Shown here piece by piece: positions 26,177-35,747 of a stretch of 64,000 bases of DNA. Position numbers and translations under genes: made by a program. Source of the DNA: Roseateles oligotrophus (GTDB taxonomy: Bacteria > Pseudomonadota > Gammaproteobacteria > Burkholderiales > Burkholderiaceae_C); NCBI RefSeq assembly GCF_025717515.1, contig NZ_JAJIRN010000008.1:1-64000 (forward strand), written 5' to 3'. The notes under the pieces were generated by a model. The model searched no databases. It saw only the letters and a list, made by a program, of their open reading frames with translations, and was not told the origin of the DNA. How positions within the stretch are numbered: position 1 is the first letter of the stretch; each line of letters begins with the position of its first letter.

Positions 26177-27664
26177 ATGCAATTTAAGTTTGCTTCTCGT
26201 CCTCTGCGTCTTTCAAGTCTGATCTTTTCTGCCGCCGTACTGTCCCTGAGTTTGAGCTTGCTGCCGGGCCAGAGTCATGCGCAGGCGCGCGACTTGCCGG
26301 ACTTCACCGAGTTGGTCGAACGAGTCGGCCCGGCGGTGGTCAATATTCGGACCTCGGAGCGCGTCCGTAGTGGCAGCAATGGCGCGAACGGAGTGCCCGA
26401 GATCGATGAGCAAATGCAGGAGTTTCTGCGTCGGTTCGGCATTCCCTTGCCGGGGCAGCGGCGTGCGCCACCTCGCGGTGACAGGGGCAATGAGGGTAGT
26501 ACGGGCGATGACCAAGCTCCGCAGCGACGCGGTGTCGGCTCCGGCTTCATTCTCAGTGCCGATGGATACGTGATGACCAATGCTCATGTGGTTAGCGGCG
26601 CCGACGAGGTGTGGGTCACCTTGACCGACAAACGGGAGTTCAAGGCCAAGCTGATCGGCAGTGACCGTCGCTCCGACGTGGCCGTTCTGAAAATCGAGGC
26701 AAGCGGCTTGCCGTCGGTCAAGATTGGGGATGTTGGCCGACTCAAGGTCGGCGAATGGGTGATGGCAATCGGCTCACCATTCGGGTTTGACAACACCGTT
26801 ACCGCCGGCATTGTGAGTGCCAAGGCGCGCGATACCGGCGACTTCCTGCCCTTGATCCAGACCGACGTGGCGATCAACCCGGGCAACTCGGGCGGGCCGC
26901 TGCTGAATATGCGCGGCGAGGTGGTCGGCATCAACTCGCAGATCTACAGTCAGTCGGGCGGTTTCATGGGCATCTCCTTCGCGATCCCGATCGACGAGGC
27001 GGTGCGGGTATCTGACCAGTTGCGCGGCGGCGGCCGTGTCGTGCGTGGCTATATTGGCGTGGCGCCGGATGATCTAAGCAAGGAAGTTGCCGAGTCGATT
27101 GGACTCGGGAAACCCTCGGGTGCCTTGATCCGCAGCGTTACGTCTGGCGGTGCCGCAGACAAGTCCGGCATTGAAGGTGGTGACGTGATCACCAAGTTCG
27201 ACGGCAAGGCCATCGAAAAAGCCAGTGATCTGCGCCGCGTGGTGGCGGGCTTGAAGCCGGGAGCCAAGGTCACGGTGCAGGTGTTTCGCCGAGGTGCCCT
27301 GAAGGAGTTGACTCTCACCGTTGCCGAGATGCCCGATGATGCGCAGCGCGGCGCGGCTGAATCCGAGGCTAAGCCGATTGCCGGTGCGGCGGCGGCGGTC
27401 GGTCTGCAGGTATCCGAGTTGACGGATGCTCAAAAGCGCGACTTGAAGCTGCGCAATGGCGTGCGGATCGATGCGGCAACCGGCATCGCGGCGCGTGCCG
27501 GCTTGCGTGAGGGGGATCTGATTTTGGCCGTGGACAACACCGAGGTCAGCAGCGTCAAGCAATTCCAGACTTTGATGAGCAAGGCGGAAAAGGCCAAGCT
27601 GATCAACTTGATGGTGCGCCGTGACGATGTGGTCAGCTTTGTGTTGCTGCGCCCCGCACATTGA
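26177..27664 (+). CDS. degP: DegP/MucD-type periplasmic serine protease
   Basis: Periplasmic protease/chaperone of the HtrA family, 495 residues. Signal peptide about 1-36 (cleavage near SHAQA). Trypsin-like triad His137 (TNAHVV), Asp167 (RSDVAVL) and Ser238 (GNSGGPLL); two PDZ domains at about 270-370 and 395-490 (GVRIDAATGIAARAGLREGD). A Gly/Arg-rich linker spans about 90-120. In related genomes rpoE-rseA-rseB precede it; here it follows a small membrane-protein gene directly. Confidence 0.95.
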   Translation: MQFKFASRPLRLSSLIFSAAVLSLSLSLLPGQSHAQARDLPDFTELVERVGPAVVNIRTSERVRSGSNGANGVPEIDEQMQEFLRRFGIPLPGQRRAPPRGDRGNEGSTGDDQAPQRRGVGSGFILSADGYVMTNAHVVSGADEVWVTLTDKREFKAKLIGSDRRSDVAVLKIEASGLPSVKIGDVGRLKVGEWVMAIGSPFGFDNTVTAGIVSAKARDTGDFLPLIQTDVAINPGNSGGPLLNMRGEVVGINSQIYSQSGGFMGISFAIPIDEAVRVSDQLRGGGRVVRGYIGVAPDDLSKEVAESIGLGKPSGALIRSVTSGGAADKSGIEGGDVITKFDGKAIEKASDLRRVVAGLKPGAKVTVQVFRRGALKELTLTVAEMPDDAQRGAAESEAKPIAGAAAAVGLQVSELTDAQKRDLKLRNGVRIDAATGIAARAGLREGDLILAVDNTEVSSVKQFQTLMSKAEKAKLINLMVRRDDVVSFVLLRPAH

Positions 27665-27949
27665 TGCGAACTTGAAAATGCGAGGCCCAGACCTACCGTG
27701 ATGGTGTACAAGCGCGGCGGGTCTTTCCATATTGTGAATTGCAGGGCCTCGAATTCGGGCTTTTCTTTCCGCAGAAAATGTCAATTCTTCACCCTTGCTG
27801 ATGGCTAACTTGTGGGTGCCCAGGTTCGATTGTTCGAGTCGTCGGATAGAATCACGGGTTGCAAGGCATTCTTTGCTTTGCTAGCGTTATGCAACGCCCG
27901 TCGAGCACCTTGAATATTCTCATTCTTCCCCGGTCTGTTAAAGATCGCT

Positions 27950-27969
27950 TGTGGATAAGATGTTGATAA
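27950..27969 (-). promoter_or_regulatory. Pair of DnaA boxes
   Basis: TGTGGATAA at 27950-27958 is the exact complement of the strong DnaA box TTATCCACA. TGTTGATAA at 27961-27969 differs by one base. They are in the same orientation, 11 bases apart, one helical turn. This could be a DnaA-regulated or DnaA-titrating site; no AT-rich unwinding element was seen, so it is not an obvious origin. Confidence 0.45.
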
Positions 27970-28016
27970 GTTGCTGTTGGTGGGCCGCAACGACTGGGTT
28001 TCCGGTCACTGCAAGG

Positions 28017-28044
28017 TTTCCAGATTGAGGCTTTTGGCTACAAT
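28017..28044 (+). promoter_or_regulatory. Candidate sigma-70 promoter before the lepA leader
   Basis: TACAAT at 28039-28044 is a good -10 element; TTTCCA at 28017-28022 is a four-of-six -35 with a 16-base spacer. Transcription would begin around 28051, exactly where the first hairpin begins. Confidence 0.45.
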
Positions 28045-28050
28045 GGATGC

Positions 28051-28114
28051 CCAACATGCAGTTGCCAAACGTTTTGTTGGAAGGCGCGTCACCGATTCGA
28101 CGTGCCTTTTTTTT
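28051..28114 (+). ncRNA. Candidate ~64-nt small RNA or attenuated lepA leader
   Basis: Bounded by the promoter at 28017-28044 and the terminator ending at 28114. The first hairpin pairs CCAACA (28051-28056) with TGTTGG (28075-28080) and directly abuts the terminator hairpin. Either a stand-alone small RNA or the terminated form of the lepA mRNA leader. I do not recognise a known RNA family. Confidence 0.4.
28081..28114 (+). terminator. Strong Rho-independent terminator upstream of lepA
   Basis: AAGGCGCGTC pairs with GACGTGCCTT (ten pairs including one G-T), loop ACCGATTC, overlapping a run of eight T at 28107-28114. It would stop transcription about 110 bases before lepA unless antiterminated. 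Confidence 0.75.
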
Positions 28115-28124
28115 GCCTCTCGCC

Positions 28125-28191
28125 GCGCGGCTATGCCGCGCTTAACTTCACTGCATGAAGTTAGCGAACGGCGCAACGGCGAATGCCGTTG
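28125..28191 (+). repeat. Three consecutive perfect hairpins in the lepA leader
   Basis: GCGCGGC/GCCGCGC around TAT (28125-28141), TAACTTCA/TGAAGTTA around CTGCA (28143-28163) and CAACGGC/GCCGTTG around GAAT (28174-28191). All stems are perfect and follow each other with one and ten bases between them. Confidence 0.7.
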
Positions 28192-28221
28192 TACCCTCGG
28201 CCAAGTACTGCCAGATAACGC

Positions 28222-30030
28222 ATGAATCACATCCGCAATTTTTCCATCATCGCCCACATCGACCACGGCAAGAGCACGCTGGCGGATCGCATCATTCAGC
28301 GTTGTGGCGGGCTCGCCGATCGTGAGATGGAGGCGCAAGTGCTTGACTCGATGGACATCGAGCGCGAGCGCGGCATCACCATCAAGGCTCAGACTGCGGC
28401 GCTGCAATACAAGGCCCAGGACGGCAAGACCTACAACCTGAATTTGATCGACACCCCCGGGCACGTTGACTTCTCGTACGAGGTCAGTCGCTCGCTGTCG
28501 GCCTGCGAAGGCGCGCTGTTGGTGGTGGATGCCAGCCAGGGCGTCGAGGCGCAGACGGTGGCCAATTGCTATACCGCGCTGGAGCTTGGCGTGGAGGTGG
28601 TACCGGTGCTCAACAAGATGGATCTGCCGAATGCAGATCCGGAAAACGCCAAGGCAGAAATCGAAGACGTCATCGGTATTGATGCCACCGACGCGATTCC
28701 CTGCAGCGCCAAGACGGGCATGGGCATCGATGAAATTCTCGAGGCCGTGATCGCGCGTATTCCGCCGCCGCAAGGGGTCGTCGAAGCGCCACTGCGCGCG
28801 ATGATCGTGGACAGTTGGTACGACGCCTATGTCGGGGTTGTGATGCTGGTGCGTGTCATCGACGGTACGCTCAAGAAGGGCGAGCGCATCCGCATGATGG
28901 CGTCTAACGCCGTTTACCCGGCCGACAACCTTGGCGTTTTCGCGCCGAAGTCCGAGCCGCGTGATCAGCTCAATGCGGGCGAGGTGGGCTTTATCATCGC
29001 CGGCATCAAAGAGCTGCAGGCGGCCAAGGTGGGCGACACGGTCACGCTGGAAAAGAAGCTGCCGAACAATCTCGGTCCGGCCGAGCAGGCCTTGCCGGGC
29101 TTCAAGGAAATCCAGCCGCAGGTTTTCGCCGGGCTCTACCCGACCGAAGCCAGCGAGTACGACCAGCTGCGCGACGCGCTTGAAAAGCTCAAGCTCAATG
29201 ATTCATCGCTGCGCTATGAGCCAGAGGTGTCACAAGCGCTTGGTTTCGGTTTCCGATGTGGCTTCCTTGGCTTGCTGCATATGGAGATCGTGCAGGAGCG
29301 GCTGGAGCGCGAGTTCGATCAGGACCTGATCACCACCGCGCCGAGCGTTGTGTACGAGGTGATGCTGAATGACGGCGAGGTAATCTCGGTCGAGAACCCG
29401 TCCAAGATGCCCGAGCTGGGTCAGATCCAGGAGATCCGCGAGCCCATCGTCACGGTCCATCTCTATATGCCGCAAGACTATGTCGGCCCAGTGATGACGC
29501 TGGCCAATCAGAAGCGCGGCAATCAGCTGAACATGGCCTATCACGGCCGGCAAGTGATGCTGACCTATGAGATGCCGCTGGCCGAAATCGTGCTCGATTT
29601 CTTTGACAAGTTGAAGAGCGTGTCGCGCGGCTATGCCTCGATGGACTATGAGTTCAAAGAGTACCGCGCCTCCGATGTGGTCAAGGTCGACATCCTGATC
29701 AATGGCGACCGGGTAGATGCCTTGTCCATCATCGTGCACCGTGTGCAGAGCCAGTTCCGCGGCCGCGGTGTGGCGGCCAAGATGCGCGAGCATATTCCGC
29801 GGCAGATGTATGACGTGGTGATCCAGGCGGCGATCGGCTCCAACATCATTGCGCGCGAGAACATCAAGGCGATGCGCAAGAACGTGCTGGCAAAATGTTA
29901 TGGCGGTGACGTGTCGCGCAAGCGCAAGCTGCTCGAGAAGCAAAAAGCGGGTAAGAAACGCATGAAGCAAATCGGTTCCGTCGAGGTGCCGCAGGAAGCG
30001 TTCCTTGCCATTCTGCAAGTTGACGATTGA
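28222..30030 (+). CDS. lepA: Elongation factor 4 (LepA)
   Basis: Ribosome-associated GTPase that remodels stalled ribosomes and assists initiation-complex biogenesis, 602 residues. Motifs: [10 protein letters not shown] (P-loop), RGITIKAQT (switch I), DTPGHVDF (G3), NKMDLP (G4) and the LepA-specific C-terminal domain [36 protein letters not shown] (from about 552). Start at 28222 fits the usual [16 protein letters not shown]. No strong ribosome site is seen, which is notable beside the structured leader. lepB follows. Confidence 0.97.
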   Translation: MNHIRNFSIIAHIDHGKSTLADRIIQRCGGLADREMEAQVLDSMDIERERGITIKAQTAALQYKAQDGKTYNLNLIDTPGHVDFSYEVSRSLSACEGALLVVDASQGVEAQTVANCYTALELGVEVVPVLNKMDLPNADPENAKAEIEDVIGIDATDAIPCSAKTGMGIDEILEAVIARIPPPQGVVEAPLRAMIVDSWYDAYVGVVMLVRVIDGTLKKGERIRMMASNAVYPADNLGVFAPKSEPRDQLNAGEVGFIIAGIKELQAAKVGDTVTLEKKLPNNLGPAEQALPGFKEIQPQVFAGLYPTEASEYDQLRDALEKLKLNDSSLRYEPEVSQALGFGFRCGFLGLLHMEIVQERLEREFDQDLITTAPSVVYEVMLNDGEVISVENPSKMPELGQIQEIREPIVTVHLYMPQDYVGPVMTLANQKRGNQLNMAYHGRQVMLTYEMPLAEIVLDFFDKLKSVSRGYASMDYEFKEYRASDVVKVDILINGDRVDALSIIVHRVQSQFRGRGVAAKMREHIPRQMYDVVIQAAIGSNIIARENIKAMRKNVLAKCYGGDVSRKRKLLEKQKAGKKRMKQIGSVEVPQEAFLAILQVDD

Positions 30031-30058
30031 TAGTTTGACGAACCCAAGTAATTGATCA

Positions 30059-31033
30059 ATGAGTGCTCTCACCGGAATTCTCTACGCCTTCCTTGCCGCC
30101 TATCTAGGGGGCTGGTATACCGGCTTCTGGAGCGGCAATTTCTCCTTTCTGCTGTTCGTGCTGACGATGGTGACGCTGTGCTTCTGGCTGGCTGAGCGTT
30201 TTCACTTCGAACCCAAGCGTGCGGTTGCCGCAGCGCAACTGCTGGCATCGGACGCTCAGCGCCGCCAGGCCCTGAGCGCGCAAGGCATTTCGCGGGTTGA
30301 CGGTGACGTCGAGTCTGCCCGTCAGGAAATTCTGCGCCAACCCTGGTGGCTGGATTGGACGGCGGGCCTGTTCCCGGTGATCTTGGCGGTCTTTTTGCTG
30401 CGCTCCTTCTTGTTCGAGCCTTTCAAGATCCCGTCCGGCTCAATGGTGCCAACGCTCTTGGTCGGTGATCTGATTCTGGTCAACAAGTTCCACTACGGCG
30501 TGCGTTTGCCGGTGATCAACAAGAAGATCATCGCCAACAACGACGTCAAGCGTGGTGACGTGATGGTGTTTCGTTGGCCCGGCGACACCAGCATCGACTA
30601 CATCAAGCGCGTGGTGGGGTTGCCCGGCGATCAGGTCAGTTATTTGAACCAGCGCCTTTATGTCAATGGCGAGCTGGTGCCGGTGCAGGCGCAAGGCGAC
30701 TTCTACGACGAGAGCTCAATGACCTATCGCCCTCGCTTTACCGAAAAGCTTGGTGACAAGGAACATCAGTTGCTGGTTGATCCGCAACGCTCGCCGTTGT
30801 TCTTCCCGAATCGCAAGGACGGCCCTTTCCCTTTCCAGGAGAATTGCAAATACAGCCCCGAAGGCGTCAGCTGCAAGATCCCTGCGGGCCATTACTACAT
30901 GGTTGGCGACAATCGGGATAACTCCGGTGATTCACGCTTTTGGGGTTTTGTGCCGGACGAAAACATTGTCGGCAAGGCCTTTTTTGTTTGGATGAATTTC
31001 GGTAACCTCAAGCGCATCGGCGCCTTCAATTGA
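30059..31033 (+). CDS. lepB: Signal peptidase I
   Basis: Inner-membrane leader peptidase, 324 residues. Two N-terminal membrane segments (about 4-20 and 28-45) plus one at 105-118 come before the catalytic Ser128 (IPSGSMVPT). General base Lys183 is in IDYIKRVVGLPGD; MVGDNRDNSGDSRFWG is box E. It follows lepA by 28 bases in the usual lepA-lepB-rnc-era operon. Confidence 0.96.
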   Translation: MSALTGILYAFLAAYLGGWYTGFWSGNFSFLLFVLTMVTLCFWLAERFHFEPKRAVAAAQLLASDAQRRQALSAQGISRVDGDVESARQEILRQPWWLDWTAGLFPVILAVFLLRSFLFEPFKIPSGSMVPTLLVGDLILVNKFHYGVRLPVINKKIIANNDVKRGDVMVFRWPGDTSIDYIKRVVGLPGDQVSYLNQRLYVNGELVPVQAQGDFYDESSMTYRPRFTEKLGDKEHQLLVDPQRSPLFFPNRKDGPFPFQENCKYSPEGVSCKIPAGHYYMVGDNRDNSGDSRFWGFVPDENIVGKAFFVWMNFGNLKRIGAFN

Positions 31034-31068
31034 AATTGATCCGTCACCACCAACCAGGGAAGCTATCC

Positions 31069-31470
31069 ATGCGTCAGACCGAATTTGTCAGCAGCCAGCG
31101 TAAGGTGCAAGGTCGGGGCCTGGGTCGCGGGCAAAGCGGTGTCAGTCTGCTGGGCCTGCTGTTCTGGGGCGTGTTGCTGGCATTCACAGGCGTGGTGGCC
31201 GCACGCGTGTTCCCGACGGTGCTCGAGTTCTACACCATTCAAACGGCGGTGAACCGGATCGCTGCCTCCAACCCGCCCACGGTGCCGGCGGTGCGGGCCG
31301 ACTTTGATAAGACTCAGCAGATCGAGTATTCGATCGTCAGCATCTCGTCCAAGGATCTGGTGATCAGCAAAGACAATGAAAAACTGAAGATTGCCTTTGC
31401 CTACGAGAAGCAAATCGAACTCGGTGGGCCGGTCTATTTGTTGATCAAGTACGAAGGGCACTCGCGCTGA
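31069..31470 (+). CDS. DUF4845 membrane protein
   Basis: A 133-residue protein with one N-terminal membrane segment after a basic stretch (QSGVSLLGLLFWGVLLAFTG, about 22-41), then a periplasmic domain with YTIQTAVNRIA and YEKQIELGGPVYLL. This is the DUF4845 family always found between lepB and rnc in beta/gammaproteobacteria; function unknown. The ATG at 31069 has a GGGAAG ribosome site; an upstream TTG frame overlapping lepB is not needed. Confidence 0.85.
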   Translation: MRQTEFVSSQRKVQGRGLGRGQSGVSLLGLLFWGVLLAFTGVVAARVFPTVLEFYTIQTAVNRIAASNPPTVPAVRADFDKTQQIEYSIVSISSKDLVISKDNEKLKIAFAYEKQIELGGPVYLLIKYEGHSR

Positions 31471-31490
31471 ATGCAAGGCCTTTTTTTTCT

Positions 31491-32195
31491 ATGACTCCGC
31501 AGCTCGCTTCGCTTCAGCAGCGGCTCGGCCATAGCTTCAAGCAAGCCGAGTTGCTGACCCGTGCGGTCACGCATCGCAGCTTCAGCGCCGACCACAACGA
31601 GCGGCTCGAATTTTTGGGTGATGCCGTGCTCAGCTTGGCGGTCTCCAGTTTGTTGTACGAGCGCTTTGCGGCCTCCGACGAAGGGGATTTGACCCGCGTT
31701 CGCGCCCATTTGGTGCGCGAGGAAAGCCTGCACCGTCTGGCCCTGAGCTTGGATTTGCCCAAGGTGCTGCGCATCAGCGAAGGTGAGGCCAAGGGCGGCG
31801 GAGCGCAACGCCCCTCAATCCTGGCCGATGCGACCGAAGCGCTGATCGGCGCGGTGTTTCTGGACGCCGGCTACCCGGCCGCGCATGAGGTGGTGCGCCG
31901 CTTGCTGGGTGAGTTGATCGATGGTTCGGTGATCGACAACTGGGCCAAAGATGCTAAAACTGCCTTGCAGGAATGGCTGCAAGCGCGCCGAATGGCAGTG
32001 CCAAGCTATACCATTACCGAAACCCGTGGGCAGGCCCACGCGCAGACCTTTGAGATCGAATGCGCGGTGCCTGCTCTAAAGATTTCCAAGCGCGGCGAGG
32101 GCCGTTCGCGCCGTATTGCCGAACAGAACGCCGCCCGTCGTTTGCTCGACGAATTGATTGCCCGTGACAAACCAAATGCTGGCTTGCGCGACTGA
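31491..32195 (+). CDS. rnc: Ribonuclease III
   Basis: Double-strand-specific endoribonuclease for rRNA and mRNA processing, 234 residues. The signature [15 protein letters not shown] (about 36-50) contains the catalytic acidic residues, with [16 protein letters not shown] as the second acidic cluster. A dsRNA-binding domain occupies about 155-225 ([12 protein letters not shown] ... [16 protein letters not shown]). It lies 20 bases after the DUF4845 gene. Confidence 0.96.
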   Translation: MTPQLASLQQRLGHSFKQAELLTRAVTHRSFSADHNERLEFLGDAVLSLAVSSLLYERFAASDEGDLTRVRAHLVREESLHRLALSLDLPKVLRISEGEAKGGGAQRPSILADATEALIGAVFLDAGYPAAHEVVRRLLGELIDGSVIDNWAKDAKTALQEWLQARRMAVPSYTITETRGQAHAQTFEIECAVPALKISKRGEGRSRRIAEQNAARRLLDELIARDKPNAGLRD

Positions 32196-32223
32196 AGGAG
32201 CCGGCCTCAACGCCGCCCACACC

Positions 32224-33177
32224 ATGACCGAAAATACCTCGCCACCGGCGGCCGAAATGCCGGATAGCCCCTCTGCCTCAACGCTGGACCCCTCGGTGCC
32301 CAAGCGCTGCGGTTTGATCGCCATCGTCGGTCGACCCAACGTCGGCAAGTCAACCTTGCTGAACGCCCTGGTCGGCCAGAAGGTCAGCATCACCTCGGAC
32401 AAGGCGCAGACCACCCGCCACCGCATCACCGGCGTGCGCACCATCGAAGAAGCTCAGTTCGTCTTCGTTGATACGCCCGGCTTTCAGATGAAGCATAACG
32501 CGGCGCTCAACCGTACGCTGAACCGCACCGTGCATAGCGTGCTGGGCGATGTGGATCTGGTGTTGTATGTGCTGGAGGCAGGGCGCTTTGGCCTGGATGA
32601 TGCCAAGGTGCTGTCCTTGTTGCCCGAGGACAAGCCGGTGGTGATGATCGCCAACAAGCTCGACGCCGTCCAGCGCCGGGCCGAGCTTGCGCCTTGGCTG
32701 AAGAGCATGGCCGAGCGCCGCAATTTTGCCGAGTTCGTGCCCTTGTCGGCCAAAAAAGAGTCCGATGTGACACGGCTGTTCAAGATCCTCAAACCCTATC
32801 TGCCCGAGCAAGGCTGGTTCTATGAGGAAGATGCGCTGACCGACCGTTCCGAGAAGTTCCTGGCCAGCGAAATCATCCGCGAGAAGCTGTTCCGCCTGAC
32901 CGGCGATGAGCTGCCCTACACCTCCACCGTCGTCATTGACAAATGGGAAGACGAGGGCGAGTTGCGCCGGATATCGGCCTCCATCGTGGTCGAACGCGAT
33001 GCCCACAAGGGCATGATCATCGGCTCGGGCGGCGAGCGCCTCAAGCGCATCGGCTCCGAAGCCCGCCAAGAACTTGAGCATCTGATGCAGGGTCGTGTGT
33101 TCTTGGAGTTATGGGTCAAGGTCCGCTCCGGCTGGGCCGACACCGAAGAGCGCGTGCGCACCTACGGATACGAGTAA
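32224..33177 (+). CDS. era: GTPase Era
   Basis: Ribosome-assembly GTPase binding 16S rRNA, about 317 residues. [14 protein letters not shown] (G1), DTPGF (G3) and NKLD (G4) define the G domain; the KH domain has [20 protein letters not shown]. The N-terminus carries a Ser/Pro-rich extension before [13 protein letters not shown]. The ATG at 32224 was preferred because an earlier TTG frame (32158) overlaps rnc by 38 bases. Confidence 0.95.
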   Translation: MTENTSPPAAEMPDSPSASTLDPSVPKRCGLIAIVGRPNVGKSTLLNALVGQKVSITSDKAQTTRHRITGVRTIEEAQFVFVDTPGFQMKHNAALNRTLNRTVHSVLGDVDLVLYVLEAGRFGLDDAKVLSLLPEDKPVVMIANKLDAVQRRAELAPWLKSMAERRNFAEFVPLSAKKESDVTRLFKILKPYLPEQGWFYEEDALTDRSEKFLASEIIREKLFRLTGDELPYTSTVVIDKWEDEGELRRISASIVVERDAHKGMIIGSGGERLKRIGSEARQELEHLMQGRVFLELWVKVRSGWADTEERVRTYGYE

Positions 33178-33205
33178 TCGATAAGCGAACCCGGGATTCA
33201 GGCGG

Positions 33206-34000
33206 ATGGCAACTCGCGGCGCACGCGCACCCGCGATCCAGCAGGCTTTTGTGCTGCATCACTACGACTGGAGCGAGTCCAGTCTGATCCTGGATTTGTT
33301 CACGCGTGAGCAGGGCCGCATCGCCGTGGTGGCCAAGGGTGCCAAGCGTCCTTATTCGCAATTGCGCGCGGTCTTGCTGCCGTTTCAGCGCATCCAGGTC
33401 AGCCTGTCCAAACCGGTCAAATCGACGGATGGCATCGGCGACGCGCCGGGGCCTGAGGTGGTCACGTTGCGCGGCGCCGAATGGGCGGGTGGCGCCACCA
33501 TGCCCGCCGGCGCGGCGCTATTTTCCGGCTATTACCTGAACGAGTTGTTGCTCAAATTGCTGGCCCGCCAAGACCCGCATGCCGCCTTGTTTGATGCTTA
33601 TGCCGCCACGCTGCCACAGCTGCATGCGAATGACGATGCGCAGTCGCAAGCGGCCTTGCGTGCGTTCGAGTTGCGGCTATTGCTGGAAATTGGTCTGCTG
33701 CCGGATCTGAGTTTGTCGACCTTGACCCAGCAGCCACTTGATCTGGACCGGCAATACATGCTGACTGCCGAGGCCGGGGTGGTGCCGCCACTTGCAGACG
33801 CGCCGGCCTTCAGCGGTTTGGCCTTGGTGCAACTGCAGGCTGCCCTCTTGCATGGCAGCATGGCAGCGCTGCAGCAGGCTTGTGCGCCGCTGCTGCCGGC
33901 CTTGCGGTCGACCTTGCGCGGCCTGCTTCACTATCATCTGGGGCAACGGCCGCTGCGCACGCGCCAGGTCATGCAGGATCTGCAGAAACTTCTTGATTGA
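33206..34000 (+). CDS. recO: DNA repair protein RecO
   Basis: RecFOR-pathway mediator that loads RecA on gaps, 264 residues. The N-terminal OB fold begins QQAFVLHHYDWSESSLILDLFTREQGRIAVVAKGAKRP. The helical C-terminal domain contains FELRLLLEIGLLPDL. It lacks the zinc-binding Cys residues seen in some RecO proteins. It stands between era and pdxJ as usual. Confidence 0.93.
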   Translation: MATRGARAPAIQQAFVLHHYDWSESSLILDLFTREQGRIAVVAKGAKRPYSQLRAVLLPFQRIQVSLSKPVKSTDGIGDAPGPEVVTLRGAEWAGGATMPAGAALFSGYYLNELLLKLLARQDPHAALFDAYAATLPQLHANDDAQSQAALRAFELRLLLEIGLLPDLSLSTLTQQPLDLDRQYMLTAEAGVVPPLADAPAFSGLALVQLQAALLHGSMAALQQACAPLLPALRSTLRGLLHYHLGQRPLRTRQVMQDLQKLLD

Positions 34001-34014
34001 ATGATGAGCCACCC

Positions 34015-34806
34015 ATGAATCCACTTGTCGCTCCCGAGTACTCCCACCCGCATGGTTCGCGCTGCGCCTTGTCGGTCAATGTCAACAAGGTCGCGTTGCT
34101 GCGCAATACCCGCCATTTGGGGATTCCCAGCGTGTTGCGCGCGGCCGAGGCTTGTCTGTTGGCCGGCGCGCAAGGCATCACCGTGCATCCGCGCCCGGAC
34201 GCTCGCCATATCCGCACGCAAGACGTGCATGAGCTGGCGGCCCTGCTGAAGGCCTGGCCGCAGGCCGAGTACAACATCGAGGGCAACCCGACGCAGAACC
34301 TGATGGATTTCGTGCGAGAACTGCGCCCGCATCAGGTGACCTTTGTGCCCGACAGCGAGGATCAATTCACTTCCGATCACGGTTGGCAGTTCCCGGCCGA
34401 CATGGAACGACTGCGCCCCTTGGTGGCCGAGGCGCGGGCCTGCGGTGTGCGGGTTAGCTTGTTCATGGATCCGATTCCTGAGGCGATGGCCTACGTCGCC
34501 GAACTCGGCGCCGAGCGCATCGAGCTCTACACCGAGACATTTGCCAGCGCTTTCGGGACCGAACGGCAGGCCGAAGTGCTGGCCGGCTTTACCCGCACCG
34601 CCGAGGCGGCGCTGGCACTTGGACTCGGGATCAATGCCGGTCATGACCTGAACCGGGACAACCTGACGACGTTCTTGCGCGCCGTGCCGGGCGTGCAAGA
34701 GGTCTCGATCGGTCACGCGCTGGTGGCCGATGCGCTGGAGCTCGGCTATACCGAGACGGTGCGCGACTACCAACGCTGCATTCAGCGTGCCTACGCGTCT
34801 TTGTAG
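34015..34806 (+). CDS. pdxJ: Pyridoxine 5'-phosphate synthase
   Basis: Forms pyridoxine phosphate from 3-amino-2-oxopropyl phosphate and deoxyxylulose 5-phosphate. About 263 residues: LSVNVNKVALLRNTRH, GITVHPRPDARHI and YNIEGNPTQN near the start, VSLFMDPIPEA in the middle, and LGINAGHDLN with the phosphate-binding loop near the end. The ATG at 34015 was chosen; an upstream TTG overlapping recO is possible but unsupported. Confidence 0.95.
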   Translation: MNPLVAPEYSHPHGSRCALSVNVNKVALLRNTRHLGIPSVLRAAEACLLAGAQGITVHPRPDARHIRTQDVHELAALLKAWPQAEYNIEGNPTQNLMDFVRELRPHQVTFVPDSEDQFTSDHGWQFPADMERLRPLVAEARACGVRVSLFMDPIPEAMAYVAELGAERIELYTETFASAFGTERQAEVLAGFTRTAEAALALGLGINAGHDLNRDNLTTFLRAVPGVQEVSIGHALVADALELGYTETVRDYQRCIQRAYASL

Positions 34807-34815
34807 GCCGAAGCG

Positions 34816-35337
34816 ATGATGGCGGATGTCTTGATGCGGCGGGCCCGACCCGACGATGCCCTGCGTATCGCAGCCTTGGCGCGTTGGGTCTGGTTGGATC
34901 GCTATGCCATCGACGGTGTCAATGGCGATGTGGCGGACTACCTGAAGCGTGAATTCGATGAGCAATTGCTGTGTCAAGCCTTGGACTTGGGTCGCCATTG
35001 GCTGGTCGAGCGGGGCAATACTTTGTTGGCCTGGGCGCAGCTTGATGATGCGTCGCCTTGCCCCGCTGATTCGGACGGTCCTAGCGTCGAATTGAAGCGG
35101 CTTTATGTCGCGCCGCGCAGCCAAGGCCAAGGTTTGGGTGCCCGCCTGCTGCTTCAGTGCCGGCGGGAGTGGCCCGAGCATCCCTTGTGGCTGAGCGCCT
35201 GGGTAGGCAATGAAGATGCGCTGCGTTTTTATCGCCGCGAAGGCGCCACGCTTTGGGGCGAAACCTGGTTCGAGCTGGGTGGCGAGCAGCACCGTAACGA
35301 GGTGCTGGGCTGGCCCGCCATGGAGCGCTTTGAATGA
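34816..35337 (+). CDS. GNAT-family acetyltransferase
   Basis: A 173-residue predicted N-acetyltransferase. The core is [22 protein letters not shown] (about 92-113), with the R/Q-x-x-G-x-G/A acetyl-CoA loop SQGQGLG, followed by [21 protein letters not shown]. Substrate unknown. It is inserted between pdxJ and acpS, usually adjacent, and overlaps acpS by four bases, so it is part of the operon. Confidence 0.82.
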   Translation: MMADVLMRRARPDDALRIAALARWVWLDRYAIDGVNGDVADYLKREFDEQLLCQALDLGRHWLVERGNTLLAWAQLDDASPCPADSDGPSVELKRLYVAPRSQGQGLGARLLLQCRREWPEHPLWLSAWVGNEDALRFYRREGATLWGETWFELGGEQHRNEVLGWPAMERFE

Positions 35338-35741
35338 TTTACGGCATTGGCACCGACATCTGCGACATCCGCCGCATCCGCGACACCTTGGAGCGGCGCG
35401 GTGAGCGCTTCGCCGAGAAGGTGCTGGGGCCGCATGAGATGGCGGTCTTTCGCGAGCGCAGCGCCAAGGTCGCGGCGCGCGGCGTCAGCTATCTGGCCAC
35501 GCGCTTCTCCGCCAAGGAGGCCTTCTCCAAGGCGATTGGTATGGGCATGCGCATGCCGATGACCTGGCGAGATTGCGAAATCGTCAAGGCCGCCAGCGGT
35601 AAGCCCGAAATCCGTTTGCATGGCGAGTTAGCGCGTTGGTTTGAGGGCAAGGGTCTTAAAGCCCATGTCTCGGTCAGCGACGAGACCGACTACGCCAGCA
35701 CTTTTGTAATCGTTGAAATTGACGCAAAGAACAAGGACTGA
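35334..35741 (+). CDS. acpS: Holo-ACP synthase
   Basis: Transfers phosphopantetheine from CoA to acyl carrier proteins, 135 residues. [14 protein letters not shown] holds the Mg-binding Asp, and [16 protein letters not shown] the second acidic site. It probably activates both AcpP and the second ACP near 49 kb. Confidence 0.95.
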   Translation: MIYGIGTDICDIRRIRDTLERRGERFAEKVLGPHEMAVFRERSAKVAARGVSYLATRFSAKEAFSKAIGMGMRMPMTWRDCEIVKAASGKPEIRLHGELARWFEGKGLKAHVSVSDETDYASTFVIVEIDAKNKD

Positions 35742-35747
35742 ACAATC

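Larger units (their letters stand above)
27665..28221 (+). other. 557-base degP-lepA intergenic region
   Basis: No protein gene is supported; an 84-codon frame at 27971-28225 has no ribosome site and runs through hairpins. The left half is plain spacer. From 27950 it holds two DnaA-box-like 9-mers, then a promoter, two abutting hairpins of which the second is a terminator, and three further perfect hairpins up to 31 bases before lepA. These are listed separately. Confidence 0.6.

Noticed and set aside
27971-28225. 84-codon frame before lepA
   Set aside because: Runs through the terminator and hairpins, has no ribosome site and overlaps the lepA start.
33934-35292. 452-codon minus-strand frame
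   Set aside because: Antisense to pdxJ and a GNAT gene.
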